A stretch of DNA of 64,000 bases. It comes from Anniella stebbinsi. Lineage: Eukaryota; Chordata; Lepidosauria; Squamata; Anniellidae. This document shows, piece by piece, positions 19,746 to 30,910 of this stretch. The position numbers and the translations under genes are program-made. The DNA is taken from assembly GCA_029215795.1 (NCBI GenBank), contig JARDYH010000001.1, forward strand, positions 12,609,501-12,673,500, read 5' to 3'. A model generated the notes under the pieces. It saw only the letters and a program-made list of their open reading frames with translations, did not search any database and had not been told where the DNA came from. Numbering within the stretch: the first letter of the stretch is position 1; each line of letters starts with the position of its first letter.

Positions 19746-21039
19746 AAAGCTTTTACAATAAAATATAATGAAACAATGGTTTTTGCTTTTTAATGCCAGA
19801 GGAAGACTTGTAATATAGCAACCTCCAGTTTGCTGCAGGGATCCATCTACTATAAATCAATGACAAATATAAACTCTTTCAGTGTAACAGTTAGCATCAT
19901 TGAACAACATCCTCATTTTAAGATGATTTTATGGAGTTTGTCATTTTACCTGCTACGCGGAAGATGATATTTCAAAACGGAAGAAATCTTTGATATGCAG
20001 CAGTGTAACATTTGCTGTCATTTTGAATATGTGGGTGGCCTCAAAGAGTTTTGTTTTTCAGGGGAAAGTGCAAATTGGCAGCAAAAAAGGGGGGTTGCAT
20101 AACAGTTTCCATATTTTTAATTCACAGTAATGCATACACATCCCTTTGAAATGCATACACATACCTTTGAGTGGTAGTGATTTCTAAGTGTTCCTATTGG
20201 TATTGAGCTCTTTGCAAGTAGTAGTAGCAGTAGCAGAAAAGAATAGATTGCTACATTGACAGGGCCAGGTGTTTATTCTCTCTTGGCGTGGGATGCGCTT
20301 CCCTTGAAAACTCAAGTTGGCACTTTGGGTGAACTCCTGGATCCAGTGCTGAGCCATGATATTCAAGTCTTGGAGTTTCTCTACATTAAAGGGAAAAAAG
20401 AAATCCCACTGCCTTACCAGGGCTTTCTGCTACTGCTTTCTTTCTGGGATTGCAATCAACACAATTACATGAGCGACCATGTAGTTTGGTTGGAATACTT
20501 CCCCTCTCTACATGCTCCATCCACTTCCTGTGAGACATTGCCATCTAGTGGCGGAAGTATTGTGCAATGCCAGAGTTAGAGTACACTCTGGAAGGTCCCA
20601 CTTTTTCTGGAAATTACCACATCATCTGTTCTTTTAATAACGGGATTTCCAGAGGATACCGCAGGAGATGTCCTGCTCATTGGCAATGTTGTGTAACAGA
20701 CCCACAAACTTCTGTGAGTGGCCAAACAGAAGCACACAATTGGGGGTCACAGATGTCTCCCTGGTAAGCATGCCCGTATTATTTGTATTAAGTTGACAAT
20801 GGAGTTTTAGGAGCTCAGACTGAGATAAGAGAGAGGGAGAGATAAATACATTTCCCAGCTCCATTCTTTTCTCCTGCTGTCAGGGCCCAGCAGGAGTTAT
20901 GCCCAGATGGGCAGGGTTAGGTCTCTGGGGGTGGGGAAAAGCTCAGTTTGATGGGCTAGAAATGAGTAGAATGGTCCAGAACAAGTGGAGTCTAATTTCT
21001 GAATTGCATTGTCAATGTGGAAGATGAGAACAGGCATAT
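19746..21039. other. Unannotated sequence
   Basis: Mostly unique AT-rich DNA. Contains a CTCF-like motif (20540-20556). No exon recognised. Confidence 0.4.
20540..20556 (+). promoter_or_regulatory. CTCF-like motif
   Basis: GCCATCTAGTGGCGGAA resembles the CTCF core CCA-SYAG-RKGGCR. A single motif with no occupancy evidence. Confidence 0.3.
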
Positions 21040-21298
21040 TGCTATTAGTATTAGTATTAATATTAGTATTATTATAGTTCTATCCCTCCTTTTTTCCTCT
21101 TGCAAGGAGCCAAGGTGGCTCATATGGTCCTTTTCCTCCCCATCTCATCTTCACAACAACTTGTGATTTTGCCTAGGCTGAGAGTCAGTGTTTGGCCCAA
21201 AGCCACCTAGTGAGTTTCATGGCTGAGTGGGGACTTGAACCTGGATCTCCACAGTCCCAGTCCAACACTTTAATCGCTACACCACCCTGGCTCTTCTC
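21040..21298 (-). mobile_element. MIR-like SINE
   Basis: Minus-strand head GGTGTAGCGATTAAAGTGTT with a B-box-like GATCCAGGTTCAAGTCCCC, a core region (GCCAAACACTGACTCTCAGC), then GTTGTTGTGAAGATGAGATG and a TAATACTAAT-type tail. This order (tRNA head, CORE domain, LINE-like tail) is that of MIR/CORE-SINEs. Confidence 0.8.
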
Positions 21299-21873
21299 GA
21301 CACCACACTGCTTATGAAGTAATATTTCCACTGAGGTAAGACACTTGTAAGGCCAGATTGGGTTCAGCTGACTGAGTGCTAAGTCAGCCTCTGTTGCAGC
21401 TTTGATTGTACCTCTGAGATAGCTTCAGCCTGTGGAGTTTATGGCATAAATACCTTGATGGCAAGGTCCCCGTGTCTGATGCTGGCTTAAAGACACCTCA
21501 GTAACGACAGGCAGTGTCCAGCACTTTCTCGACTGGACTGTGAGACTGCTGTGGATTCCTCCCAGGATGTATCCCTACTGGTTTCCAAAATTGCCACGCA
21601 AGCTCAGGCTCTTCCAGTTGTGCATGTTAAGACCTTTCCAGCTCAGGCTCTTCCAGTTGTGCTTGTTAAGACCTTTCCACCATGATGGTTCTTCTAACCA
21701 TATCCTTTCCACAGAAAAAAAAGGAACACCCAGTTATACATTCAATGATCATGGATGTGCAGTCTTATACCTCATCCCAAGAAAATGTTGCCTGTCATAT
21801 CAAAACTCATTCCGCTCCACTTAAGGCTGGCCTAAGAGATTTTGCTGCCTGAAGAGTGACCCAAATGCTCCTC

Positions 21874-21875
<2 letters not shown>

Positions 21876-21909
<34 letters not shown>
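21876..21909. repeat. (CA)n microsatellite
   Basis: Uninterrupted CA units. Confidence 0.95.
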
Positions 21910-21911
<2 letters not shown>

Positions 21912-22179
21912 TCAACACATAAGTTGTGCTGCACCATTCGGACATGAGTTCCTGCCTTCATTTACCCCCCCCCCCCTCATAGTGATGTCTGAAGCAGTTT
22001 GCTTCACCCTGCTTCATTGCAGGGCCAGCCCTGGCTCCCCTTGGAAGATGTTTTGATGGTGTAGGAAGGGAACCTCCAAATTTATCTCAAAATTCCACAT
22101 CATGTGAAATCTGGTGGCAAATTTGATTTGAATAACGTGGTTTATTTCCACTGTCCTCCTACACGCTCGCAGGCACACG

Positions 22180-22211
22180 CTCTCTCTGTCTCTCTCTCTC
22201 TCACACACACC
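22180..22211. repeat. (CT)n(CA)n microsatellite
   Basis: CT run with one G interruption, followed by CA. Confidence 0.85.
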
Positions 22212-22464
22212 TCATTCTCTGTCATCTTGTGTTGTTTTTCACAATGCTATTCTTGCTTTGTCCTTCTGTGCTGCTGGTGGAGAACACAGTCTGGGGAAGA
22301 TGCATTTGAAAAACAATCTCTTAAATCAAGCAAAATAGCATTTCATGAGTTTTGCAGATGTTTTGTTTCTGTTTTTATGTGCTGAGACTCCCTCTGGATA
22401 GTCAACATATGTTAGCAAGACTTGAACATCCTCAGGAGTAACACAAAATGGGCACAGTGTTTTT

Positions 22465-22471
22465 TATATAT

Positions 22472-22517
<46 letters not shown>
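22465..22517. repeat. (AT)n microsatellite
   Basis: AT dinucleotides with one TTTC interruption. Confidence 0.95.
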
Positions 22518-22518
<1 letters not shown>

Positions 22519-22654
22519 CTTAATTTTTTTCCCTCTGGATCTGTCAACTCTGTCTTATTTTCAAACCTGCCTAATTTGTGGATTTCTTAACAGGCTTTCA
22601 GAAGCACAAAAGTGCATTATGGTGTTTTTTAAATACCCCATTCTGTTCTGCTGA

Positions 22655-22699
<45 letters not shown>
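22655..22699. repeat. (AAT)n microsatellite
   Basis: Fourteen to fifteen AAT units. No LINE 3' end is evident beside it. Confidence 0.95.
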
Positions 22700-23347
22700 C
22701 CATACTGGGTATTTATTGGTGGCTCGTGAGGCAGTTTGTGGAGGACATAGTAGGATGAAATGCAACTACCACCAGCACCCTTGGGTGTATTTGCAGCAAT
22801 GCTGTTGCTCAGATTGGTTTCTGGACCACGCTATGTGTTATCATGACATCATTTCTTGTTGAGAAGAGCCAATTGGATGGGTGAAGTCATTCTAGATTTG
22901 AGAATTTTTACTGCCCAGGACAAGGTGTTGAACCACTTTCAGTCTGGGGGCCAATTCCCCATTTGGATAAGCTCTGCTCAACATCTGGAGATGAGCCTGC
23001 CTGGCACCTCCATGCACACCACCTTGACTTCCATCATAGCAATATGGTATAGTATAAATGGAATGATTGAATAGGTGGGCCAGTAGTATAAATTTTAGAC
23101 CACTTGGTAAGGTGGTAACATCTTAGCTTCACTGAGGTTGCTTCAGCAATCTTGGACCTATATATCTACAAGAAGATACACCTTCAGCAATGTGTACATT
23201 GTGTAATATTTGGTACACCTTATGGTTTTTAGAATTGCAGGCTCCTGTGCATATCCAGAACGTTTCAGCGAGCTTGTGCAAGAACTATTCCAAATGGACT
23301 ATACTTTTGCTTGTCTAAGCAGAGCCAACGAGGTTTGGAGGTTAGAG

Positions 23348-23474
23348 CAGGGTTGGGCAACTTGTGGTCCTCCAGATGTTTTGGCTGACATCTCCTTGCC
23401 AGAATAACCAATGCTGAGGCTTGATGGGAGTTGAAAGCCAAAACATCTGGAAGGCCACATGTTGCTCACTTCTG
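23348..23474. mobile_element. Short palindromic hAT MITE
   Basis: CAGGGTTGGGCAACTTGTGG at the left and CATGTTGCTCACTTCTG at the right. CCAGATGTTTTGGCT pairs with AGCCAAAACATCTGG. The perfect 8-bp TSD GGTTAGAG lies at 23340-23347 and 23475-23482. 127 bp; hAT by TSD length and termini. Confidence 0.92.
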
Positions 23475-23483
23475 GGTTAGAGT

Positions 23484-23918
23484 TATGGATGGATGAGAAT
23501 TTCATCTCTGCATGCAAAACATGCCCTTTTCGAAGCCCCAAACATGAATGTGATTGCCAGCATGTGTCTGCCAAAAATGTTTGCAAATACCTGGACATCT
23601 GCTTGTGCTTGATTTGTACAACTTTCCCAGTTTGGTTTTGCATAAATTCCCTAAGTTGCATAAATTGCCCCCCTGCAGACTGAAAGGCCTATTTTATTCT
23701 AAGAATGGAAGCTGTGCAAATTAGGAAAGTTTGCAAATCTGTAGGAAGTTGCACAAATTTGAGGAAATACATGCAAATTTCACGTTTGATCACTGCTCGC
23801 GTTCGTGTAGAGCGAGCAGCGATCACACACCCGAAAGGGAATCAGGCACAAGACGAGTGGCAAGAGGACATTTGGATTATCATTGCATTCTTGAATATCA
23901 CCCATTCGCCCATCCCTA
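23484..23918. mobile_element. hAT-like element, TAGGGATGGATGA family (tentative)
   Basis: The left end TATGGATGGATGAGAATTT resembles starts at 9371 and 36760. The right end is CGCCCATCCCTA. Interior CAAACATGAATGTGA and AATGTTTGCAAA blocks recur near 9.45 and 29.15 kb. Flanks GTTAGAGT and ATGAGGGT match in only 5 of 8, so the boundaries are uncertain. It begins one base after the TSD of the preceding MITE. Confidence 0.5.
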
Positions 23919-23951
23919 ATGAGGGTTCTAAATTTACACAGGAGAGACCAA

Positions 23952-24174
23952 GGCCTCATCTACACCAAGCAGGATATTGCACAATGAAAGTGGTATGAAA
24001 GCGGTATATAAAAGGCAGGAGCCACATTACTGCATTATAGCAGTATTGAAGTGCACGGACAACTGTTGGGGCCCATAGACACACACCATATACCACTTTC
24101 ATGCCTCCTGCCTTTTATATACCTCTTTCATACCACGTTCATAGTGGAATATGCTGCTTGGTGTAGATGAGGCC
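23952..24174. mobile_element. GGCC-type MITE, complete copy
   Basis: GGCCTCATCTACACCAAGC and its inverse at the right end, with flanks CAA/CAA (23949-23951, 24175-24177). The interior repeats TATGAAAGCGGTATATAAAA and GGTATATAAAAGG-complement blocks. 223 bp, non-coding. Confidence 0.85.
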
Positions 24175-24177
24175 CAA

Positions 24178-24345
24178 GGTTCAGTTCCTTCCTCATCCAT
24201 GAAGCTCCCTGGGGGACCCTGAGCCAGTTGCTATCATTCAGCCTAATTTACCTCACAGGGTTGTTGTGAGGGGGGAAGGGAGACCATGTATGCCACCCTG
24301 AGCCCACCCTTGCTCAGCAAGGAAATGAATTAGATATATTGATGG
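24178..24345 (+). mobile_element. MIR-like SINE, 3' two-thirds
   Basis: GACCCTGAGCCAGTTGCTAT, CAGCCTAATTTACCTCACAG, GGTTGTTGTGAGG and a GAAATGAATTAGATATATT end. Same core and tail as 21040-21298 in the opposite orientation; the tRNA head is missing or too diverged. Confidence 0.7.
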
Positions 24346-24408
24346 AGAGAACCAGAGACATTCAATAAGATTTCCTGTTCTTTTGGTAGCAGAGACTGCC
24401 CATATTCC

Positions 24409-24451
24409 TCTCTCTCTCTGTCTCTCTGTCTCTCTGTCTCTCTGTCTCTCT
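24409..24451. repeat. (CTCTGT)n-type tract
   Basis: CT-rich repeat with regular G interruptions. Confidence 0.9.
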
Positions 24452-24781
24452 TTTCCCCACCTGATACCTCTGAGTATTATCTATTTAATGCTAGAAAAGA
24501 TAGGTTGGACATAGACATTCTCACAGTTCTGGTATGTACACACAGGGATACTCAATTTATTTCCAGGACCGTGAGTAGAAAGGCATACGATAATATCTGC
24601 AGTGTTATATAAAAGAAAAAAAATTAAAAAGTAGAAGAGATGGTGGCTTGCAAGCTGTGAAAATAGTTTTTGAATAATTTAGTACCCTTATAATCTAGTT
24701 CCTATGAAGAGAGGCCTTTTTCCCCTCTCCGTTATTTCCTTTTATTTTATTTTTTATTTCTATTAAAAAAAAAAAAAAAAC

Positions 24782-25000
24782 AGAAGACGTTAATACTCTA
24801 AGCTTGTGCACAGAAGCGCAATGAGACTATTAAAACGGGAAGTAATGGGCTTTCTGGATCTATATAATGTTTATGAAGTATTTGTTTATCACAATGCACT
24901 GGGTTGTTAATTGGTTAGTTACTTGCCTAAGCAAGCAAATAACACGGGACGGATGGGGCTATTACTTTGAGATGAGAGAAAGGAGTGGAAAACATGCTAC
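24782..25000. promoter_or_regulatory. Possible conserved non-coding element
   Basis: Non-repetitive AT-rich tract with TTAATTGG and several AATA/TTAAT cores (for example TGTTAATTGGTTAG). Inference from sequence character only. Confidence 0.25.
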
Positions 25001-25424
25001 CAATGTGTGGCTTATAGCTTTTCCCTGTGGTTTCAAGAGATGGGCATTTTGGAATGCAGTTGACGAAAAGAAAAGGACTTACATGATGGATTGTGATTTC
25101 TCAAGTCCACCGAAACACCAACCCTACATACCGACCCAAACAGGAGACTTTCCCCCCACCCTCTTTCATAATTTCATAGCTCTGTATCTTTTATTCCATC
25201 CCCCCTTACTGCATTTTAGTTTCTGTCTACTGCTTAATCTCACAAACTTCCCCATTGAGTAGCGGATTTTTTATTTTTTTTTAAAGAAGCGGCATGAATT
25301 GTGAGATGTTGCCGTGGAAACACAGCTGTGTAGGCAGCTGTAGTAACCGTATCTAGTATTTCCCCCTTCCCTTGTGGTTTATCAGAGTGGGGTGGGGGGG
25401 GAGGAAAGGGATTTTGGAGCTGTT

Positions 25425-25545
25425 CAGTATTTGTCTGACATTTTCTGATACCGTATCGCTTTGTGACAATGTGCTTGACAAATTGCCACAGCTGGAGGAA
25501 ATAATACGAGAGAAAGCTGCCAGCCAACTTGCGTGGCCCACCTGA
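25425..25545. promoter_or_regulatory. Possible conserved non-coding element
   Basis: Unique sequence such as TGATACCGTATCGCTTTGTG and TTGCCACAGCTGGAGG (an E-box CAGCTG), without repeat signatures. Low confidence. Confidence 0.22.
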
Positions 25546-26245
25546 ACTTTGGTGAATCAGCTGTTGTCTGCATCCAAAACATCTCACCTCTTAGAAACTG
25601 GGAAATTCTAGGTGATCTTGTGATTGGTTTTTTTTGGGGGGGGTCTTTCCCCCTTTTCCACAGAAAGTCAAACCAACTTATCTCTTTATGTGGGATGCCC
25701 ATGGGAAAATATGGTTATCCATGCTCATCTGTCACAGCAAAGACAGCAAAGAGTCTTGTTTCTTTGCCTCAAAGACTAACACATTTATGATGACCTAATC
25801 TTTTGTGGACTACAGCCAACTTTATAGCAAGCTTTCAAAGTGGGACTTCATGTGTAGAAGTATTTACACACACAGGGCCAACATACTTGTCCTTTCTAGT
25901 CATGAACCTCAATCCTAAAAGTCCTTACTGCTCACCATAATGGCCAAATGGCCCATTAACTTCATTTTACCCCCCAAAAAAGTATAGTATAGGCAAACTG
26001 GGCCCCAGGGTCCCAATCCAGCCATTTAGGTTTCTCCAAATGACCATGTCCCCTTTCCCCTGGCCCCTTTCCCCACAACCACTGATTATTGTGTGGCTGT
26101 CCTATGCCCCATAAGGTAAACTGGTGCATTTAGGTGCAGTGGAGGATGTTATCCTGTCTCCAGTGTTGAAGACAGATTCAACTGCCATTCCACTTGGCTT
26201 TGGCACATGGAATGGGCAAAATGTCTTGGGCATGCCCTGCCCTGC

Positions 26246-26283
<38 letters not shown>

Positions 26284-26400
26284 TATATAGCACCATCAAT
26301 GCACATGACGCTGTACAGAATAAGAATAAAACACTGGGTCCCTGCCAGAAAGGTGTGTATTCTAATCATATTAAGGCTGGTTGACTTGCCTCTGAATAAA
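26246..26400 (-). mobile_element. LINE 3' end with (ATT)n tail
   Basis: (ATT)n followed by CTATATAGCACCATCAATGC and CGCTGTACAGAATAAGAAT. The same sequence type follows the (GAT)n at 30.25 kb. Read on the minus strand it is a LINE 3' end running into its microsatellite tail. Confidence 0.65.
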
Positions 26401-26624
26401 AATGCTTAGGGTCATGCTGTAAATGCCTCTTCCACCCTTCTTTCAATACCCCTCCACAAAGTTCTTGCATCTTGAGCTTTCCTTGAAATCTGTCCATGTT
26501 TCACTTGACAGGGGGAAACCTCCGAATTGTTGCAAATGTGAGAACTGTGGGAATGAACATGCATCCACACATTGAGGAATGTGTCTATGTGGATATTTTA
26601 CATTAGGAGGAACGTCTAAAATCT

Positions 26625-27445
26625 GAACATACAAAGTTGCCTTACACTGAGTAACAGCTTGTCTACTTTAACTAGAAGCAACTCCCCAGGATGTCTCCAG
26701 GATGTCTTTTCAGCCCTGGTACCTGAGATCCTTTTAACTGGATGTTCTTGTCCTGTTTTAAGGCTAGCAAGTGCCCTGGTCAAGGTTCAGATAGTTCCAA
26801 GGCTGAAGAAAGTGAGAAGCTAGTCCAGTCCAAGGTCGTATACAGGATTCCAAATAGTGCAGTAGAAGACATGGGCAAGGTCAAAAACAGTCCAGCAGTC
26901 AATTCACAGAAAGTAGTTGATCCACACATCGAAGCCTGTCAGGGATTGTCCAGGAGGCTAGTCTAGGTGGGTTGTTGAGGGTCCAGGGATCGTTATAGTC
27001 CAAGAAGGAAGAACGCTGCAGTTGAAGAGCTGTTTTGTCTGCAGCAGAGATTCAGCCTGGGCTGAGTTGATTTATAGCTGGCCGTGTTGCTCATAAAGGA
27101 GGCTGTATGCTGTGACCTCTTCCTGTCTCTCTGCTGCTGGCATTTGATCTTGCATTGTTCCAAGGGATGAATTATCTCCAGCTCAGCTTCCTGCATTTGG
27201 GGAAGTCCAGGAATATCGCCAGAGGTGCCAGGCTGCTCTTCCAGTGGTCCCATGGGAGTGTTGTCAGCTGGAACCTCCAGCTCTCCGCCTGGCTCCAACT
27301 GGGGTCTGCTGGACTGGCTTTCCCCCTCCTCTTCCTCATAAGAGGAATGTTCCTCAAGGTAAGGCATGACAGTTCCGAGTATTGGCTCTGGGACTTCCTG
27401 CATTCAAAGCCTGCATAGCTCTACCAGTGAGCTATGGACCTTCCC
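26625..27445 (-). mobile_element. tRNA-derived SINE split by an LTR-like element
   Basis: The 3' part of the SINE is at 26625-26742 (AAGTTGCCTTACACTGAGTA...TTTTAACTGGA) and the tRNA-like head at 27372-27445 (TCTGGGACTTCCTGCATTC...CCAGTGAGCTATGGACC). When the 629-bp segment between them is removed, the halves align with the intact SINE at 18957-19098. Confidence 0.75.
26743..27371 (-). mobile_element. Solo-LTR-like insertion
   Basis: On the minus strand the segment starts TGTCATGCC and ends CAAGAACA, the TG...CA ends of an LTR. A TATA-like CAGCTATAAATC lies 300-310 nt from the start, and repeated GGACT-type motifs follow. No internal retroviral or Gypsy region and no second LTR are seen. The flanking 5-mers (CTGGA, GTTCC) do not match, so the TSD has decayed or the mechanism differs. 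A 136-codon acidic frame at its left end is not a recognised protein. Class (Gypsy or ERV) not determined. Confidence 0.55.
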
Positions 27446-28310
27446 AAGGTTTGATTCATGCAGCCATGTTGATTGAAGATCCATATCCACCAGGGAACAT
27501 TATCGTTGGTTACAAATACGTTGCTGTCTCAGAGGTTGTTAAAAACGTTGGCAGCTCTATCAGCTGAAATACTTAAACCTGGCATGTGTTTGCTTGAGTA
27601 TGCTCAGGCACTCCCTTTAAGCCAAAGTACCTAATTGCGGCAATATTTTGAGGCTCTATACCTGTCAGCTGCACCAGTTTGGCTGGCATAGCACTATTTT
27701 TATATGGGTTTCTCTCCATGAAGGGATATAAATAAAAGCATGGTCCTTTATTTCTAACACATTGCTCCCACATGGGCAGACTGACTGTAGAAGGGCGTCC
27801 ATTCTCCTTGCACATAGGAGATGGGGAATGAATTCATCCTGGTTTTCTCCCTTGTCAAGTTCACAATGACTTGGGCAGCTGCTGAGTCTTCTTCCAGTTT
27901 TGTTTCGTTCATTTTACTTCGATTCTGACATCTATTCAAGATGATCCACATAGCAGCAAACTGTAATCCGGTCCATTTAAATCTATTAAAAGCACACAAT
28001 GTAAAGTGATTGACATCCACCCATCAACAAGCCAGTAAGTAATGAGCCATGTATTGGGTTAACAATAGCCATCACTATCCAACAAGTGATTAAAGTACTA
28101 GTGCTGTTTTTCCCCCAAAAGGTGTGTCCAGTCACCTAAACACCCACATAGGGGGCTCAGTGGACTTCCTAGGCAGGGAGTTCCATAGTGAACGAATTAC
28201 CAAAAATTTAGGATCCAGCAGAAGTAGATGGCCTGGAGGCTACCAGCATGTAATACTGTATGAAGCCAGTGCACTTTAAAAAAGATTGTCCCCAAATCAC
28301 AAACACAAAA
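27446..28310. other. Unannotated sequence
   Basis: Two overlapping minus-strand frames (27573-27815, 27754-28020) show no domain I recognise. Confidence 0.4.
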
Positions 28311-28539
28311 CAGAATCATAGAATAGTAGAATTGGAAGGGGCCTCGAAGGCCATCAAGTCCAACCCCCTGCTCAATGCAGGAATCCACCTTAAAGCATCC
28401 CTGACAGATGGCTGTCCAGCTGCCTCTTGAAGGCCTCTAGCATGGGAGAGCCCATGATCTCCCTAGGTCATGGGTCCCATTGACGTACTGCTCTAATAGT
28501 CAGGAAGTTTTTCCTGATGTCCAGCCAAAATGTGGCATC

Positions 28540-28574
<35 letters not shown>

Positions 28575-28925
28575 TTTATTTCTTACCTGCCTCTCCATTT
28601 GGATCGAGGCGGGGGACAACAGTAAATATAAAATATGATAAAATACATAAAACTGATTAAAAACATGGCACACATTTTTAAAATAGCAATAAAACATCAT
28701 AAAAAAACATCCTAAAAGCATTCTAAAATTCCACTGGATATGCCTGCCAGAAGAGACCTGTCTTTATAGCTTTCTAAAATTCTAAAAGACTGTTAAGTTG
28801 GCAAGTCTCCTCCTGCAGGTCATTCCACAGTCTGGGATGTAACTTGAGCCCAATATTCCGTGTTCTGCACTCTGATATGATCGAGAAGAGATCCTGGCCC
28901 TTGCAAAAGCACATGACCCTGTTTG
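28311..28925 (-). mobile_element. CR1 LINE interrupted by L2
   Basis: Left part (28311-28535) starts ATCATAGAATAGTAGAATTG and runs to GATGTCCAGCCAAAATGTGG. The right part (28838-28925) resumes TGTAACTTGAGCCC and CTGATATGATCGAGAAGAG. These are consecutive blocks of the CR1 copy at 8615-9033, so a single CR1 was split. Confidence 0.85.
28536..28837 (-). mobile_element. L2 3' end inserted in CR1
   Basis: (AAT)n tail, then TTACCTGCCTCTCCATTTGG and ATCGAGGCGGGGGACAAC (the L2 3' hairpin), then sequence complementary to the end of the ORF2 C-terminal region, as in 34,300-34,580. 5'-truncated, about 300 bp. Confidence 0.85.
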
Positions 28926-29234
28926 AAAGCTCACAAGCATTCTCTACATTTCAACCTTATGAGCGCACCATCTCTTAGATCACCTGCCACAAACACTCCA
29001 GAAACACCCCTCATCGAGTATCAGTTCTTTCCTGCCAGAGATGGAGGGCTTTCTCCTTGTGTGAAAATTACTCAAACAGTGTCAGTTTCTCACTAATATA
29101 GGAATGCCCAAGAAGTTTGTTTTCTGTTCACAAATCATGCAGACATGTCCTGAACATGAATGTGAGCACACTTTTGAGAAATGTTTGCAATTTCCTAAAT
29201 CTGTGATCATGTTCGAAAAATGCATATATAGATA

Positions 29235-29275
<41 letters not shown>

Positions 29276-30228
29276 AGATAGATAGAGATAGCTGATAGAT
29301 ATTTAATGCACACTTCGAAACACAGTTTTAAAAAATGCATTGTCATTCTTTAGTCCATGGGGGAGAAGTGAATACTTTGGGGGGAGGGGGGAATATGCAC
29401 AGATTCATTTTTTTAAAAAAAATGTACACTTTCCCCCTTCAAACAAGCCAAATCCCACATTGAAAGGAAAATGGGAGTGAGCTGAAATGAGATTTGAAGT
29501 GATTTTTGGAGAATTTAGGTGAGCTCAAAAATGGCTAGTTCTCCCATACCGACAGTCTGATATTTACATGCTGCTTAAATGTATGTCTTTAATCAGGGAG
29601 CTAGCAAACAGATTTGTCCAAGCCAATGACCCATTTATGGGCCTGTGGGCCAATCCATCAAAAGCTAGACACAGAAGGGCATTTAGCTCAAGTGCGGTAA
29701 AAGTAAACTCCGATTCCACAAGGATGTTATCATTGCAGAAGTTGTGTTTACTTGTCCTGTCCCTCATTCATTGGTGACTTCTAGCAGAGCTTATAGAAGA
29801 TGTTTACAGTGTTCAAAAGCAATTACTTTATCTGGAGAAACCAGACTGATTTGGAACACGCACACAATCCCCAGCGACTGTCTTTCCCAATTTTTGTTGT
29901 CATTGTTGTTTGGCTCTCCCTGGCTTCATTGGGCAGAACCTCACCTTTCTGTTGTGTTTCCATTCACCAATACTGTCATGTGCAAAATAATGTTTCAGTC
30001 CTCACTCATTTGAGTGGATGCTCTTGTCTTAATAAGGCCATGAAGAAATAAGGAGTTTGCAAGCTCCTCTAGCCATCACAACTATATATTGGTGGGAATG
30101 TTGCAGAGTTGTTATTGTTTTGTTTCGTGTTTTGATTTCTCACAACATTTTACCTACAGTGCAATTCAAAGTGAATCTGGTGTTCTTCCCCAGGCAAAAT
30201 ATTCAAGCAGTTCCAAAAGTGGTTGCAA
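28926..30228. other. Mostly unannotated; degenerate hAT-like sequence
   Basis: 29,100-29,560 contains GAACATGAATGTGAGCAC and AATGTTTGCAATTTCC, which resemble the TAGGGATGGATGA family, but termini are not clear. 29237-29288 is a (GA)n/(GATA)n tract. No exon recognised. Confidence 0.4.
29237..29288. repeat. (GA)n with short (GATA)n
   Basis: About 17 GA units followed by ATTATAGATAGATAGA. Confidence 0.92.
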
Positions 30229-30910
30229 GATGATGATGATGATGATGATGATCATTTATTTATCAAGCACGATAGTTTTATATGGCACTGTACAAAGAGG
30301 GAAAACAATAAATAACACCCTGCCCAAATGGCTTACAATCTAGAAATTTCAACATCAAATCATAATAAAATTGTAAAAAAATTGTAAAAGATTAAAATTA
30401 AAATTGGAAAAAAGGGGAGGTGGTAAGGAAAGGACAAGCGTAGACCCCAGTTTTCAAGTAGTAATTCCAAAAGCTTTAGAATGTCCTTTCTACACCTTAG
30501 AGATGTAGAGGGAGGGAGGGCGATCCCGCAAGTACCTAATACACACCATTGGCGCACAGGGAGGGAGGGTGATCCCGGAAGTACCTAATACACACCTTCG
30601 GCGCACAGGGAGGGAGGGAGGGTGATCCCGCAAGTACCTAATACACACCACTGGCTCACAGGGACCAGCCAGGGGCCATCCCAGGCAAACAGCCTGGTGT
30701 AGAAATGGCCAAAATAAGAAAAGTTTTCACTGAGCCTTAAAAACTGAGATTGAAGGCTCAGATGCTCCAGAAGGCAGTTCCAGGAATATGGAGCAGCTAG
30801 AGAAAATGGGCAAATTCAAGCGAGAGAACAGACAACCCTCAGGGGGGTCAGAAGCATGGTATATGAGGAAGAGTTTCAGTAAGATGAGCAAAACTTCTGA
30901 AGAGAGATGA
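30229..30910 (-). mobile_element. LINE-derived 3' region with (GAT)n end
   Basis: (GAT)n, then ATTTATTTATCAAGCACGAT, TATGGCACTGTACAAAGAGG and CAAATGGCTTACAATCTAG: the same 3' end type as at 26.25 kb. Further upstream blocks near 30,730-30,880 are consistent with a degenerate LINE or LINE-mobilised element. Contains a minisatellite. Confidence 0.5.
30509..30662. repeat. Minisatellite, about 50-bp unit, three copies
   Basis: Three copies of GGGAGGGAGGG, GATCCCGCAAGTACCTAATA, CACACCA and GGCGCACAG with minor differences. The third unit has one extra GGGA. Confidence 0.92.

Larger units (their letters stand above)
21299..23339. other. Unannotated sequence with microsatellites
   Basis: Includes a local CTCAGGCTCTTCCAGTTGTG duplication (21,602-21,661), a C run near 21,966 and several microsatellites listed separately. 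No exon recognised. Confidence 0.4.
24346..26245. other. Mostly unique sequence, no exon found
   Basis: Contains a CT-rich simple tract (24409-24451), a long A run (about 24,765-24,780) and two candidate conserved tracts. Overlapping frames on both strands (24867-25262 and 25240-25702) show no domain. Confidence 0.4.

Noticed and set aside
26993..27403. 136-codon acidic minus-strand frame as a possible host exon
   Set aside because: It begins in the SINE flank and runs into a TG...CA LTR-like segment; no known domain.
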